A stretch of DNA of 64,000 nt from Actinomycetes bacterium (GTDB lineage Bacteria; Actinomycetota; Acidimicrobiia; Acidimicrobiales; RAAP-2). The DNA is taken from contig JAJYVT010000001.1 in the NCBI GenBank assembly GCA_021791845.1, positions 1-64,000 on the forward strand, given 5' to 3'. Positions 36,618 through 45,523 of this stretch are shown piece after piece; the stretch's first letter is position 1, and each line of letters starts with the position of its first letter. A program made the position numbers and the translations under genes. The notes beneath the pieces are model-generated. The model was given only the letters and a program-made list of their open reading frames with translations, was not told the origin of the DNA and made no database searches.

Positions 36618-37712
36618 ATGGTGAACGAGCTGCGTAGACGACCGCGGGCGGTCGCCGTCGCGCTCCTCGTGGTCACCGCCATGGTGTGGGGCACGACCTT
36701 CGTCGTGGTGAAGTCGGCCGTCGCCCACATGCCGGTGCTGGACTTCCTGGCCTGGCGGTTCCTCCTGGCCGGGGTGCTGCTCGCGGGCCTGCGCCCCCGC
36801 GCCCTGGTCCGGCTCGGCTGGCGGGGGGTGCGCCAGGGCCTCGTCCTCGGCGCGGTGCTCGCCGCCGGGTACATGCTCCAGACGTACGGGCTGCGGTCCA
36901 CGCCGGCGGCGGTCTCGGGCTTCCTCACCGGCCTCCAGGTCGTGTTCGTGCCGCTCGTGGGCTGGCTGATGCTGCGCCACCGGCCGAGCGCCCGGACCTG
37001 GGGCTCGGCCGCGGTGGCCGTGAGCGGGCTCGCCCTCCTGTCCGTGCGGGGGGCGTCCTTCGGCGCCGGCGAGACCCTCACCGTCGTCTCGGCGGCGGTG
37101 TTCGCCGTCCAGATCGTGCTGCTCGGCCGGTGGGCGTCGGTCGAGGACGCCTACGGCCTGGCGACCGTCCAGCTCCTCACGGTGGGGGCGGCGTCGCTGG
37201 TGGGTGCCGCACCGGGGGGGCTGGTGCTGCCGTCGTCGCTCGGGGTGTGGGCGGCGGTCGCCCTCACCGCCGTGGGCGCCACCGCCTTCGCCTTCGTCGT
37301 GCAGTCGTGGGCGCAGTCGCACGTGTCCGCCACGTCCACGGCGGTCGTGTACACGACCGAGCCGCTGTTCGCCGCCTTCTTCGCATGGATGGCGGGCGAG
37401 CAGATGGGGTGGGCCGTCCTCGTCGGGGGGGCGCTGGTGATCGCCGCCATGTTCGTGCTCGGAGCCGGGAGCACCGGTGCCGTCGCGCTCCCCGACCCTT
37501 CCCGTGCCGGCGCCGCGGCCGGGGGCCGGGGCGACCCCGCCGCCGCGGCCGGGGGCCGGGGCCACGCCGCCGCCGGGAGCTGGGGCCTGGCCGTGACCGG
37601 GAGCCGGGACGACGCGGTGCCGGGGAGCGCTCCGGTGTGGCTCGGCGAGCCGTCGGCGACGGACGCCGGCACCGGCCCCACGCCGGTGCAGCCCGCCGGT
37701 TCGCTCCGCTGA
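36618..37712 (+). CDS. EamA/DMT-family transporter
   Basis: The 364-residue inner membrane protein has about ten hydrophobic segments in two EamA repeats, with MVWGTTFVVVKSAV and LDFLAWRFLLAGVLLAGL early, and AFVVQSWAQSHVSATSTAVVYTTEPLFAAFFAWM in the second half. Such proteins export amino acids or metabolites. The last 90 residues are a cytoplasmic tail with repeated AAGGRG units. AAAGG lies about 10 bp before the ATG. The divergent XRE-cupin protein is the likely regulator. Confidence 0.88.
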   Translation: MVNELRRRPRAVAVALLVVTAMVWGTTFVVVKSAVAHMPVLDFLAWRFLLAGVLLAGLRPRALVRLGWRGVRQGLVLGAVLAAGYMLQTYGLRSTPAAVSGFLTGLQVVFVPLVGWLMLRHRPSARTWGSAAVAVSGLALLSVRGASFGAGETLTVVSAAVFAVQIVLLGRWASVEDAYGLATVQLLTVGAASLVGAAPGGLVLPSSLGVWAAVALTAVGATAFAFVVQSWAQSHVSATSTAVVYTTEPLFAAFFAWMAGEQMGWAVLVGGALVIAAMFVLGAGSTGAVALPDPSRAGAAAGGRGDPAAAAGGRGHAAAGSWGLAVTGSRDDAVPGSAPVWLGEPSATDAGTGPTPVQPAGSLR

Positions 37713-37798
37713 CCTGCACCGGCCGGAGCGGGCGTTTAGGCCAGGGCGGCCGTGGTATGGACGCCATGACCCATCCCCACCCTTCTGGAGGTATCCGC

Positions 37799-37891
37799 AT
37801 GGGACGCGAAGCACGTATCGGCCTGCTCTTCGGCGCCACCGCCTGCCTGTTGGCGGTGATGATCGACTGGGCCATCGAGGAGCTGAGCTAG
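37799..37891 (+). CDS. 30-residue predicted single-span membrane peptide
   Basis: The frame codes a peptide starting MGREARIGLLFGATACLLAV and ending WAIEELS: a basic N-terminus, one hydrophobic helix (about 7-24) and an acidic end. TGGAGG lies 7 bp before the ATG, a better ribosome site than many genes here. A longer in-frame start at 37757 adds a His/Pro-rich stretch. It follows the EamA gene by 86 bp. No family is recognised. Confidence 0.6.
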   Translation: MGREARIGLLFGATACLLAVMIDWAIEELS

Positions 37892-37902
37892 TCGCCCGGT
37901 GC

Positions 37903-37926
37903 GCCGCGGCCCGATCGCGCCGCGGC
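37903..37926. terminator. Hairpin between the small peptide and the SGNH gene
   Basis: GCCGCGGC occurs twice with an 8-base spacer and, being self-complementary, forms an 8-bp stem. It sits between convergent stops, so a bidirectional terminator is likely; no U tract. Confidence 0.5.
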
Positions 37927-37933
37927 GTTCAGT

Positions 37934-38923
37934 TCAGTGCGCGAGCGACCGGTAGCGGGCCACGATGGCCCGGCCGATCAGCATGTACCCCGCGGTCGTG
38001 GCGTGGATGTTGCCCACCCGGCAGTACCAGGTGAGGGTGCAGGTCCTCGCCACGGCCACGGGTACCGATCCGTAGGGGGCGAGGGTGGTCAGCTGGCTGA
38101 GGGGGATGAAGCTGCCCGCGTCCTTCGTGACGTCCAGGAAGCTGGCGTGGGCCGAGGCGTACGCCCGGGCCAGCGTGGGGTTGACGATGTCCTTGAACGC
38201 CGTGACCGACAGCTTGGCCAGCGCCTGGTCCGGATGGCCCGACGGGTACACCCAGAGGCCGAGGAGGACGTCGGGGTAGGTGAGCCCGATGAGGGGGACG
38301 TGGGGCCCGGCGGCCGCCCGAAGGCGGGACGCCAGCGCCTTCACGTTCTTCTGGACCACGGGCAACACCCCCAGCAGGCACGTGGTGGGGTTGCTCTCGG
38401 CCGCGCAATGCGTGATGTCGTTGCCGCCGATGCTGACGGTGATCAGGCCGATCTCGCCGCGGTGGTGGCGCAGGAAGGCGACGGCCGCCGCCTCCTGGGT
38501 CTGGCGGGGGTAGGCCACGGCGCCCGTCGCCGCCGTCGGTCCGTACGGCTTGGTGCAGCCGACGTGCTGCAGGATCGAGGTGGTGGTGGCGCCTCCGCAG
38601 CCGAAGTTGGCCAGGCGGAGGTGGGTGGCACGGGCCACCGTCGCCGTGTAGCCGGCCGTCGGTCCCGGCACGGGCGAGGGCTGGAACCCCACGGCGTACG
38701 AGTCACCGAGGGACACGTAGTAGCGGGTGTGGGAGTGCGTGGCGGCGGCGCCGGGCGCGGCGGCGGCGCTGGACGCCGCGGCCGCCAGGACGGAGATCCC
38801 CAGGCCGAGGGCGAGGACGCCGGCAACGAGGTGGCGGGAACGTGGGACACGGCGCCGCCAGCCGGCCCCCGGCCCTCGGCTGGGCGCTGGCAGCGGGCTG
38901 GGCGCTGAGCGGACGACGAGCAT
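37934..38923 (-). CDS. Secreted SGNH/GDSL hydrolase
   Basis: The 329-residue protein has a signal peptide (about 25-56, HLVAGVLALGLGISVLAAAASSAAAA) and the GDSL-type blocks in order: VSLGDSYAVG (catalytic Ser), NFGCGGATTTS, VSIGGNDITHC (Gly/Asn oxyanion), and NIHATTAGYMLIG carrying the final His, with Asn in place of the common Asp before IH. It is likely an extracellular esterase or lipase acting on lipids or polysaccharide acyl groups; substrate unknown. The ATG is one codon inside a GTG alternative. Confidence 0.88.
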   Translation of the reverse strand: MLVVRSAPSPLPAPSRGPGAGWRRRVPRSRHLVAGVLALGLGISVLAAAASSAAAAPGAAATHSHTRYYVSLGDSYAVGFQPSPVPGPTAGYTATVARATHLRLANFGCGGATTTSILQHVGCTKPYGPTAATGAVAYPRQTQEAAAVAFLRHHRGEIGLITVSIGGNDITHCAAESNPTTCLLGVLPVVQKNVKALASRLRAAAGPHVPLIGLTYPDVLLGLWVYPSGHPDQALAKLSVTAFKDIVNPTLARAYASAHASFLDVTKDAGSFIPLSQLTTLAPYGSVPVAVARTCTLTWYCRVGNIHATTAGYMLIGRAIVARYRSLAH

Positions 38924-39057
38924 CACCTGGGCTTAGCACCTGGCGGCGCCGGATTGCGCACAGGGCGTGCCGGCAGGGCGGGGATCGCTCCCGCAGGCGC
39001 GTGCCGACAGGAGCGGGGACGCCCTGAACATCTCGCTTGGAAAATGCAGGAGATCCC

Positions 39058-39086
39058 TTGACGGATTGGTGCGAGGGATCTATGAA
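39058..39086 (+). promoter_or_regulatory. Promoter of the first cell-wall-binding-repeat gene
   Basis: TTGACG (39058-39063) and TATGAA (39081-39086) are spaced by 17 bp, a good sigma-70-type promoter and the clearest in the window. AGATCCC and GGGATCT flanking the -35 and spacer form a 7-bp inverted repeat that could be an operator. The predicted leader is about 100 nt, of which the rest shows nothing distinct. Confidence 0.65.
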
Positions 39087-39194
39087 TGGTCCTCGCAACA
39101 ATCATGGCTTCGGCGCCAGAGTGCGACCGGGATGCCGCCGCGCTGTCGCAAGCTCACCGGGTTCGCGGCGCGGGGCAGCGCGAAAGGGGGACCG

Positions 39195-41846
39195 TTGAGG
39201 GGGATGGAGAGAAGCTGGCGCGCGCTGAGTGTCGTGGGGACGGCGCTCCTGGTGGCGGCGACGGCGTTCGGAGCAGTCGCCGGACCGCTGACGGCCGGGG
39301 CGACGACAAGCACACCGCCGTCGGGCACCCTCGCCACGACAGGCGCGATCCCGTCGATCGCGAGCACGGGGTCGAACCAGACAGCCGCGTCCATCACGAT
39401 CGGTCTGGGGACTTCCGGGGCGCTCGCAACAGGTCTAACGCTTCAGCTCGGCCTTACCACCTCGACTAATGCCGGAAGCGTGACATGGAGCAGCTTTCAC
39501 CTGACAGCGACTGGCATCCTGGTCAAGACAGATCACGTGTTCGGTTCTCGACTGAACGTGATCTTGGGAGCGAAGACCGCTGGAGTGCCCGCCACCATTC
39601 GAGTGACGGACATCTCGTACTCGACGACAGCGGCAACGGGCGCCGTGCTCGTGACGCCGACACTGGAGGGCGTCACCTTCAAACCGGCTTCCGTCACGGA
39701 CGCCACCGTGGCCGCCCCGCCGGTCCAGCCCCCGTCGATCTCGCTGACGGCCTCCGGCGCCCCGCACCTGCACGCGGGGGAGACGGGGGGCCAGGCGGGG
39801 ACATGGACACTCGAGCTCGGCGGCAACAGCACACACGACAACGGCTGGGCGTCGGGCACATCGATCACCGTCACCGTCGCCCCGCCGTCCGGCACCAACT
39901 GCAAGGGGACAGCGGACCTGTACTTCGCCGGACTCCCCACGGTGTCGGTCAGCTCGTCGACGGGCGTGTCGGTCGCACCGACGCTCTCGGCGTCCCTCGC
40001 TGCTTCGGGGACCTGCTCGACAAGCAGGCCGAACGAGCTCCGGATCACGCTGACCGACGGCGGCACCTTCGACACGTCGTCGGCGGGAGCGGTCACGATC
40101 GCGGTCACGGGCGTGAGCTACACGGTCGGGAGCACAGCTGCGGGCGTGGGTTCGGGTGCCGTCGCCGTGCAGGTCGCGTCCACGACCGGCAGCACCACAA
40201 TCGCCGACGCCAACGCGGCCAACGCCATGATCGGCGGCCTCTCCGTGGTCGCCGACACACCGTCGGTCACCGTCTCTCCGTCGGCGTACGACGCCGCGAT
40301 CAGCCCTGTGACCGTGGAGGCGACCGCACCGGTGCCGGTTCCTGCCGGCTCCATCTGCCTCTCCCTCAGTGGGGGAGCGTTCGACAGCGGGGCGGCGCCG
40401 ACGGCGAAGGTGACGTCGGGGAGCGAGACGGTGAGCCCCACGGTCACGTTCCAGGGCACCAGCACGACAGGCGCCGCCGACGCCGTCGTGGACGTGACGG
40501 CGGCATCGAGCGGAGGCGGGGCCATCTCGGTCTCCGGTCTCATGGTGGACGCGCCCTCGACACCTGGCCAGGTGATGGTCACCGCCACGTCGGGCACGAG
40601 CGCCTCGTGCGCCCACGACACGACAGTGGTGGGCTCGGCGACGGCGTACATCGTGGCGCGGGCCACAGTCGTGACCCAGATCTACGGCCCGACAGCGGAC
40701 GCCACGGCGGCGGCCGAGCTGGAGCACCAGTTCGATGCCAAGGGCACAGCGTGCCCGGGGCGATCCGGGGCCCGGCCCGTCGTGCTGGCAACGGACGCCA
40801 ACTACCCCGACGCCCTCGCCAGCGCCTACCTGGCGGGCCACCTGCAGACCGGTGAGCTGCTCACCCCCACCGCCAGCCTGTCGGCGGTCACCGCCGACGC
40901 CATCCGGGAGGAGGGCATCACCAACGTGTACGTGGTGGGCGGTCCGTTGGCCGTCAGCACAGCGGTCGTGAAGCAGCTGGAGAGCACGCTCGCCTACAAC
41001 TGCGGGGGCACCAGCCCGATCACAGCGGCGCACCCCGTCTACGTCCAGGTGACCCGCATCTACGGGCAGACGTTGTACGACACCGCCCAGTGGGTCGCCG
41101 AGTACCCGAGCGCCACACAGGTGGGGACCGTGGACGTGGCCGGCGCCTACGGCTCGGCCAACCGTGCCGGCGGGACGGGCCTCTACAACGACACGGCAGG
41201 ATCGGCGTCGAGCGCGCCGCCGACGGCGACCCCTCTTCCGACGGCGATCGTGGCGACCGGCCGGTCCTTCCAGGACGCCGAGTCGGCGGGGGTGCTCTCC
41301 TACGCCGACCACCTCCCCATCCTCCTCACGACAACCACCACCCTGTCGCCTGAGGTGGCGTCGGCGATCAGCGCCCTGCAGATCGAACAGGTCGTCGTGA
41401 TGGGCGGTCCGCTCGCCGTCTCCGATGCCGTGGTGACAGCCCTCGAGTCGCTGGGCGTCTCCGTGCTGCGGATCGCCGGGCAGACTGCCACCGACACCGC
41501 GGTGCAGCTCGCCGACTTCGAGATGGGGTCGTCGACCGGGCACGTGGGGCTCGCCTGGAGCGGGACCGGCGGCGTTGCCGTGGCCCGAGGCAACTACTAC
41601 AGCGACGGGCTGGCGGGCGCCGTCGTGGCCGCCGGCCAGTCCCACACCTCGTCGGGGCGGCCCGAGCCGCTCCTGTTGACCGTCGACCCGACCACAGTCG
41701 GTCCCTATCTGACTGCCTTCCTCGAGCGGGCGGGGACGGGTGGCATCGACGGCAACCGGTCGGACACCGTCACCACGCTCACGGTGCTCGGCGGCCCCGA
41801 CGCGGTGTCCAAGACAACCGTCCAGTCGATGCGCAACGACCTGTAG
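39195..41846 (+). CDS. Large secreted protein with cell-wall-binding repeats (CW_binding_2)
   Basis: The 883-residue product has a signal peptide (about 6-35, RALSVVGTALLVAATAFGAVAG), a Thr/Ser/Ala/Gly-rich beta-type region of about 460 residues, and three C-terminal CW_binding_2 repeats (about 490-883). These carry PVVLATDANYPDALASAYLA, VYVVGGPLAVSTAVV, VVVMGGPLAVSDAVV and TVLGGPDAV. In clostridia such repeats attach proteins to the wall through anionic polymers; the ligand here is not known. TTG was chosen because AAAGGGGG lies 4 bp upstream; an ATG at 39204 is possible. Confidence 0.83.
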   Translation: MRGMERSWRALSVVGTALLVAATAFGAVAGPLTAGATTSTPPSGTLATTGAIPSIASTGSNQTAASITIGLGTSGALATGLTLQLGLTTSTNAGSVTWSSFHLTATGILVKTDHVFGSRLNVILGAKTAGVPATIRVTDISYSTTAATGAVLVTPTLEGVTFKPASVTDATVAAPPVQPPSISLTASGAPHLHAGETGGQAGTWTLELGGNSTHDNGWASGTSITVTVAPPSGTNCKGTADLYFAGLPTVSVSSSTGVSVAPTLSASLAASGTCSTSRPNELRITLTDGGTFDTSSAGAVTIAVTGVSYTVGSTAAGVGSGAVAVQVASTTGSTTIADANAANAMIGGLSVVADTPSVTVSPSAYDAAISPVTVEATAPVPVPAGSICLSLSGGAFDSGAAPTAKVTSGSETVSPTVTFQGTSTTGAADAVVDVTAASSGGGAISVSGLMVDAPSTPGQVMVTATSGTSASCAHDTTVVGSATAYIVARATVVTQIYGPTADATAAAELEHQFDAKGTACPGRSGARPVVLATDANYPDALASAYLAGHLQTGELLTPTASLSAVTADAIREEGITNVYVVGGPLAVSTAVVKQLESTLAYNCGGTSPITAAHPVYVQVTRIYGQTLYDTAQWVAEYPSATQVGTVDVAGAYGSANRAGGTGLYNDTAGSASSAPPTATPLPTAIVATGRSFQDAESAGVLSYADHLPILLTTTTTLSPEVASAISALQIEQVVVMGGPLAVSDAVVTALESLGVSVLRIAGQTATDTAVQLADFEMGSSTGHVGLAWSGTGGVAVARGNYYSDGLAGAVVAAGQSHTSSGRPEPLLLTVDPTTVGPYLTAFLERAGTGGIDGNRSDTVTTLTVLGGPDAVSKTTVQSMRNDL

Positions 41847-41851
41847 CGGCC

Positions 41852-41914
41852 CCCGCCATGCCCGCCATGCCCGCCATGCCCGCCCTCGCCGCCCCCGCCG
41901 CCCCCGCCGCCCCC
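41852..41914 (+). repeat. GC-rich 9-bp tandem repeats
   Basis: Three copies of CCCGCCATG (41852-41878) are followed by three of GCCGCCCCC (41888-41914), directly after the stop of the surface-protein gene. They fill half of the 132-bp gap to the convergent ybaK-like gene. No function is apparent. Confidence 0.85.
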
Positions 41915-41978
41915 GCGGCCCGCACGTCACCTGACCGCCGGCGCCCTCCCCGGCGGGTGCTCCGTCCCGCCGCCCACG

Positions 41979-42545
41979 TCAGGCGAGCGGCCGGGCCAGG
42001 TCGGACAGGACCTCGGCGCCGGGGAGGGCGCCAAGGGCGGCGCCGGGCAGCACGAGCTTCGACCGGCGGACGCCGCTCCCCACCACCACCCGGGGCGCGG
42101 CGGCGACGGCCGCGTCCACGAGGAGCGGCCAGCTGCCCGGCAGCCCCACCGGGGTGATGCCGCCGTGCTCCATGCCGCTCTCGTCCACCGCCGTCTCCAT
42201 GGCGGCGAACGACACCTTTCGAGCCCCCAGGTGCCTGCGGACGGCACCGTTCACGTCGGCCCGGGTGGACGCCAGGACCACGCAGGCGGCCAGCCAGGCG
42301 CGGCCCTCGCGGCGTGCCGCCACCACCACGCAGTTGGCCGACTCCTCTGCCGACACTCCGTAGCGGTCGCAGAAGGCAGCCGTGTCGGCCAGGTCCGGGT
42401 CGATGGCCGCCACGCCCACCCGCCCGGCCTCCGGCCACCCGGCGAGCGCCTCGCGCACCGGCGGGGCGAGCAGCTCGGGGTGGGCCAGGGCGGAGCGCAC
42501 GTCCAGGGTGCCGATGCGGTCGGTCCAGGGAGAGGGAGCGGCCAT
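41979..42545 (-). CDS. YbaK/EbsC-family aminoacyl-tRNA deacylase
   Basis: A 188-residue member of the YbaK/ProX editing fold, which hydrolyses mischarged tRNAs such as Cys-tRNA(Pro). Recognisable parts are ANCVVVAARREGRAWLAACVVLASTRADV, the LGARKVSFAAMETAVDESGMEHGGITPVGLPG block with conserved Lys and GGI-P-x-G, and VVVGSGVRRSKLVLPGAAL. Which tRNA it edits cannot be told from sequence. It lies 18 bp downstream of the BrkB gene on the same strand. Confidence 0.88.
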   Translation of the reverse strand: MAAPSPWTDRIGTLDVRSALAHPELLAPPVREALAGWPEAGRVGVAAIDPDLADTAAFCDRYGVSAEESANCVVVAARREGRAWLAACVVLASTRADVNGAVRRHLGARKVSFAAMETAVDESGMEHGGITPVGLPGSWPLLVDAAVAAAPRVVVGSGVRRSKLVLPGAALGALPGAEVLSDLARPLA

Positions 42546-42563
42546 CGGGCCAGCCTAGGGAAG

Positions 42564-43682
42564 TCAGGAAGGCGCGGGCTCGGCCGGGCGCTGCGCCTGC
42601 TCCGCTCCGAGGGCCGAGCCGTTGGGCGATCCGTTGGGCGAGCCGGCTGGGAGCCGCCGCTCGTAGCCGACCGCCGACAGGTCGACGGCGCCGCCGCCGG
42701 CCAGGTACTCCTCGGCCGACATGGGGGCGCCCCAGATGCGGGTGACGACCTCCTGCTCCGGCCGTCGCTGGCTCTGGACGACCTGGTTGGCCAGTGTGCG
42801 TTGGTCGGCGGCGGTCAGCGGCGGGTGCATGAGCGCCCGCGGCCACAGCTTGCCGGCCAGCACGGCGTTGATCTCGGCCGCGTAGACGGTCACCTGGGCG
42901 CCGAGGTAGATCCAGGCGATGAGGCCCAGGACGGTGCCGAAGGTGCCGTACACGGCGTTGTCGCCCTTCAGGTAGTGGTTGACCACGAACCCCCCGGCCG
43001 CCTGGAGGAGGGTCCAGGCGATCCCGGCGAAGACGGACCCGGCCACGAGCTGGCGCGTCCGCACCGGCGACGGGGTCAGCACCCGGAAGGCGGCGACGTA
43101 GAGGCCGACGTTGCCCGCAGCCGCCAGCACCTCCGCCACCGCCTCCGCCCACAGGCTGTGGCCGCCGAAGGTGCCGAAGCTCGAGAGCGTGGTGGTGACG
43201 ATCAGGCCGATCCCCAGCGTGGCCAGGAAGAGCAGGCTCCGGAGCATCCGGGGGACGAACCCGGGTCGCTCGGGCCCCGGGACGTTCCACACCTGCTCCA
43301 TCGTGTACAGGCCGGTGCCCGCCAGGCCGGTCGTGCCGTAGACGAGGCCGACGATGCCGATGGCCAGTCCGAAGGCGGAGTTGCGCTTCATCACGTGGAT
43401 GTTGCGCGACAGGTCGCTCCCGATGATCGGGAACTGCGCGAAGGCGGAGTGGGCGACGTGCCGTCGGAGCGACGGGTCGTTGGCCAGCACCAGGGCCAGG
43501 ATGGTGACGAGGAGGAGCAACAGCGGGAAGACCGTGGTGAACAGCGAGTAGGTGAGCTGCACGGTGAGGTTGCCGCCGTTGTCGTTGCCGTACTTCTTCA
43601 CCACCCCGTAGAGGAAGGCGAGCGGCCCGTGCCGCTGCTGGAAGGCGTCCACGCGCCGGACGGTCCGCTGGACGGCGTTCAT
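42564..43682 (-). CDS. YihY/BrkB-family membrane protein
   Basis: The 372-residue protein has a family-typical N-terminus (QLTYSLFTTVFPLLLLLVTILALV), about six membrane segments and YGTFGTVLGLIAWIYLGAQVTVYAAEINAVL near 255-285, the most conserved part of YihY proteins. The last 80 residues are hydrophilic with a short SPNGSPNGS duplication. Once annotated as ribonuclease BN, the family has no proved function. It may share a transcript with the ybaK-like gene. Confidence 0.88.
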   Translation of the reverse strand: MNAVQRTVRRVDAFQQRHGPLAFLYGVVKKYGNDNGGNLTVQLTYSLFTTVFPLLLLLVTILALVLANDPSLRRHVAHSAFAQFPIIGSDLSRNIHVMKRNSAFGLAIGIVGLVYGTTGLAGTGLYTMEQVWNVPGPERPGFVPRMLRSLLFLATLGIGLIVTTTLSSFGTFGGHSLWAEAVAEVLAAAGNVGLYVAAFRVLTPSPVRTRQLVAGSVFAGIAWTLLQAAGGFVVNHYLKGDNAVYGTFGTVLGLIAWIYLGAQVTVYAAEINAVLAGKLWPRALMHPPLTAADQRTLANQVVQSQRRPEQEVVTRIWGAPMSAEEYLAGGGAVDLSAVGYERRLPAGSPNGSPNGSALGAEQAQRPAEPAPS

Positions 43683-43787
43683 CGTGTCCCCCCGGGTCCG
43701 CTGGTGAGCATGGTGGCGCGGTACCCGTGCCGCCCAGATGTAACCCCGCCTGCAGCGCCGCCAGCGGGCGACGGCGACGCCGCGGCG

Positions 43788-44249
43788 CTACGGCAGGCCG
43801 AGATGCTGGCGCGCCGCGTGGGCGCTGAGCTGCTCCAGCACGGGCAGGGTGGCGAGGAGCGCCTTGCCGTCGCTCCGGGGGAGGAGCGCGATCAGCGCGG
43901 TCAGCGTCTCGATGCCGGAGTCCCGCCGGCTCGTCAGGTAGCGCCTCCCGGCCGGCGTGATCTCCACCAGGACGGCCCGCCGGTCGCCGTGGTCGCGGCG
44001 CCGCGTCACCAGGCCCCCCCGCTCCAGCCCGGAGACAACGCCCGACATGGAGGGCTGGGAGACGCCCTCGATCGCCGCCAGCTCGGTGATCCGCTGCGGT
44101 CCGCAGAGGTCGAGGGTGACGAGCGTCAGGCTGGCCGTCATGCCGACGTCCCGCGCCCCCGAGCGCACGACCGAGACCATCAGCCGCAGCAGCGCCTCCG
44201 CCAGGCGGCGGTAGGAGGGGTCCTGTTCAGTGAAGTCCGGGTGGTTCAT
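43788..44249 (-). CDS. MarR-family transcriptional regulator
   Basis: This 153-residue winged-helix protein has LTLVTLDLCGPQRITELAAIEGVSQPSMSGVVSGLERGGLVTRR as the helix-turn-helix and HGDRRAVLVEITPAGRRYL as the wing. It is distinct from the MarR at 15.6 kb. An AT-rich imperfect palindrome lies 30-45 bp upstream. It is divergent from the EAL gene, so it may regulate itself, that gene, or the BrkB pair about 100 bp downstream. Confidence 0.86.
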   Translation of the reverse strand: MNHPDFTEQDPSYRRLAEALLRLMVSVVRSGARDVGMTASLTLVTLDLCGPQRITELAAIEGVSQPSMSGVVSGLERGGLVTRRRDHGDRRAVLVEITPAGRRYLTSRRDSGIETLTALIALLPRSDGKALLATLPVLEQLSAHAARQHLGLP

Positions 44250-44275
44250 TGCGGCAAGCAGGGATCTCGTGGTAC

Positions 44276-44293
44276 TGTATAGGCAGTCTTATA
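44276..44293. promoter_or_regulatory. AT-rich imperfect palindrome upstream of the second MarR gene
   Basis: TATAGGCAGTCTTATA (44278-44293) has TATA arms with matching G and C positions, MarR-operator-like in size. The minus-strand TATACA at 44276-44281 could be the -10 box of the MarR gene. The rest of the gap to the EAL gene (to 44485) holds no clear signal. Confidence 0.45.
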
Positions 44294-44485
44294 GAAGTTT
44301 ACACCAACGCTCACAGGCATTCTGCATGCAGCGTGCTCCGGTCTGGGCGGGGCAGAGGGACGGGGTGAGGCCAGTGGTGATGACGCCGGGGTTGGGGCTG
44401 TCGGTTGCACCTGGGGGGAAACTACACGATTCCGACGCCCCGGCGGTGCCGGATCACGACGCCCCGGCGTGAGACGGGCCGGCCC

Positions 44486-45523
44486 ATGACCGACGCGGCA
44501 GCCAGCGCGGCGCCGACGGGCGGCGACGCCATTGCCGACCGGGTGCGCAACGCCCTGGCGGCGCGCGCCTTCCGGATCGTGTACCAACCCATCGTCGACC
44601 TCGCCGAGGGCGTCGTGGTGGCGGTCGAGGCGCTCTCCCGGTTCACCGCCGAGCCCTACGGCCCGCCGGACGTCTGGTTCGCCGACGCGTGGCAGGTGGG
44701 GATGGGGGCCGAGCTCGAGCTGGCGGCCTTCGAGGCCGCATTGGCCGACCTCCACCACGTCCCGGCGGGCTGCCGGGTGGCGGTCAACCTCAGCCCCCCG
44801 GTGATCGCCCATCCGGACCTCCTGGGCTACGTGGCGGCCGCCGGCCCGGCCCGGGTCGTCATCGAGCTGACCGAGCACGTCGCCGTGCACGACTACGACC
44901 GCGTGCGCTCGGCGGTTGCGATCTTGCGCGGGCGGGGGGCGAAGCTCGCCGTCGACGACATGGGCGCCGGCTTCGCCAGCTTCCGGCACATCGTGAAGCT
45001 GGCACCCGACATCATCAAGCTCGACCGCGAGCTCGTCAGTGGCATCGACGCCGACCCGGTCCGTCGTAGCGTTGCCACTGCCATGGTCAACTTCGCCAGC
45101 GACGTGGGCTCGGACATCGTGGCCGAGGGCATCGAGACCCGCGGCGAGCTCGAGGCGGTCCGGGCCCTCGGCATCCGCTACGGCCAGGGCATGCTCCTCG
45201 GTGCGCCCGGACCGGTGGAGTCCCTTTCGACGTCCACACCCTTCCCCCTGCCCGACCCCCGGCCGGAGCCCTTGTCCGACCCTTCGCCCGACCGCCAACC
45301 GGCGGCCCTGCGCCCGAGGCCGCACCCGCCCGCCGGCCACGACCACCTGGCGGCCACGGCGGAGGCGCTCTCCCGGCTGGTCGAGGCCGCCGGGCACGGC
45401 GACCTCAGCGCCGAGCCGGCCGAGCTCGCCACCCTCGACCAGGCCGTGGCGGCCATCGCTCGCATCGCGGCGCGCCACGGCGCCCCCGAGCCCGTGGCCG
45501 CCCCGGGGGCGCCATGGGCATGA
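44486..45523 (+). CDS. EAL-domain cyclic-di-GMP phosphodiesterase
   Basis: EAL proteins hydrolyse cyclic di-GMP. Residues about 25-255 contain VEALSRF (the EAL motif), VAVNLSPPV, VVIELTEH, LAVDDMGAGFASF (DDFG-type, Phe to Met), IIKLDRELV and IVAEGIETRGE, so the metal and catalytic residues are present and activity is likely. A Pro-rich linker and a C-terminal 60-residue Ala/Glu helical part follow. No GGDEF or transmembrane part is present. It overlaps the fliG start by 10 bp, tying c-di-GMP turnover to the flagellar switch. Confidence 0.9.
   Translation: MTDAAASAAPTGGDAIADRVRNALAARAFRIVYQPIVDLAEGVVVAVEALSRFTAEPYGPPDVWFADAWQVGMGAELELAAFEAALADLHHVPAGCRVAVNLSPPVIAHPDLLGYVAAAGPARVVIELTEHVAVHDYDRVRSAVAILRGRGAKLAVDDMGAGFASFRHIVKLAPDIIKLDRELVSGIDADPVRRSVATAMVNFASDVGSDIVAEGIETRGELEAVRALGIRYGQGMLLGAPGPVESLSTSTPFPLPDPRPEPLSDPSPDRQPAALRPRPHPPAGHDHLAATAEALSRLVEAAGHGDLSAEPAELATLDQAVAAIARIAARHGAPEPVAAPGAPWA

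Noticed and set aside
42564-43682. Ribonuclease BN
   Set aside because: Old annotation of YihY/BrkB proteins; there is no metallo-beta-lactamase motif and the protein is a multi-span membrane protein.
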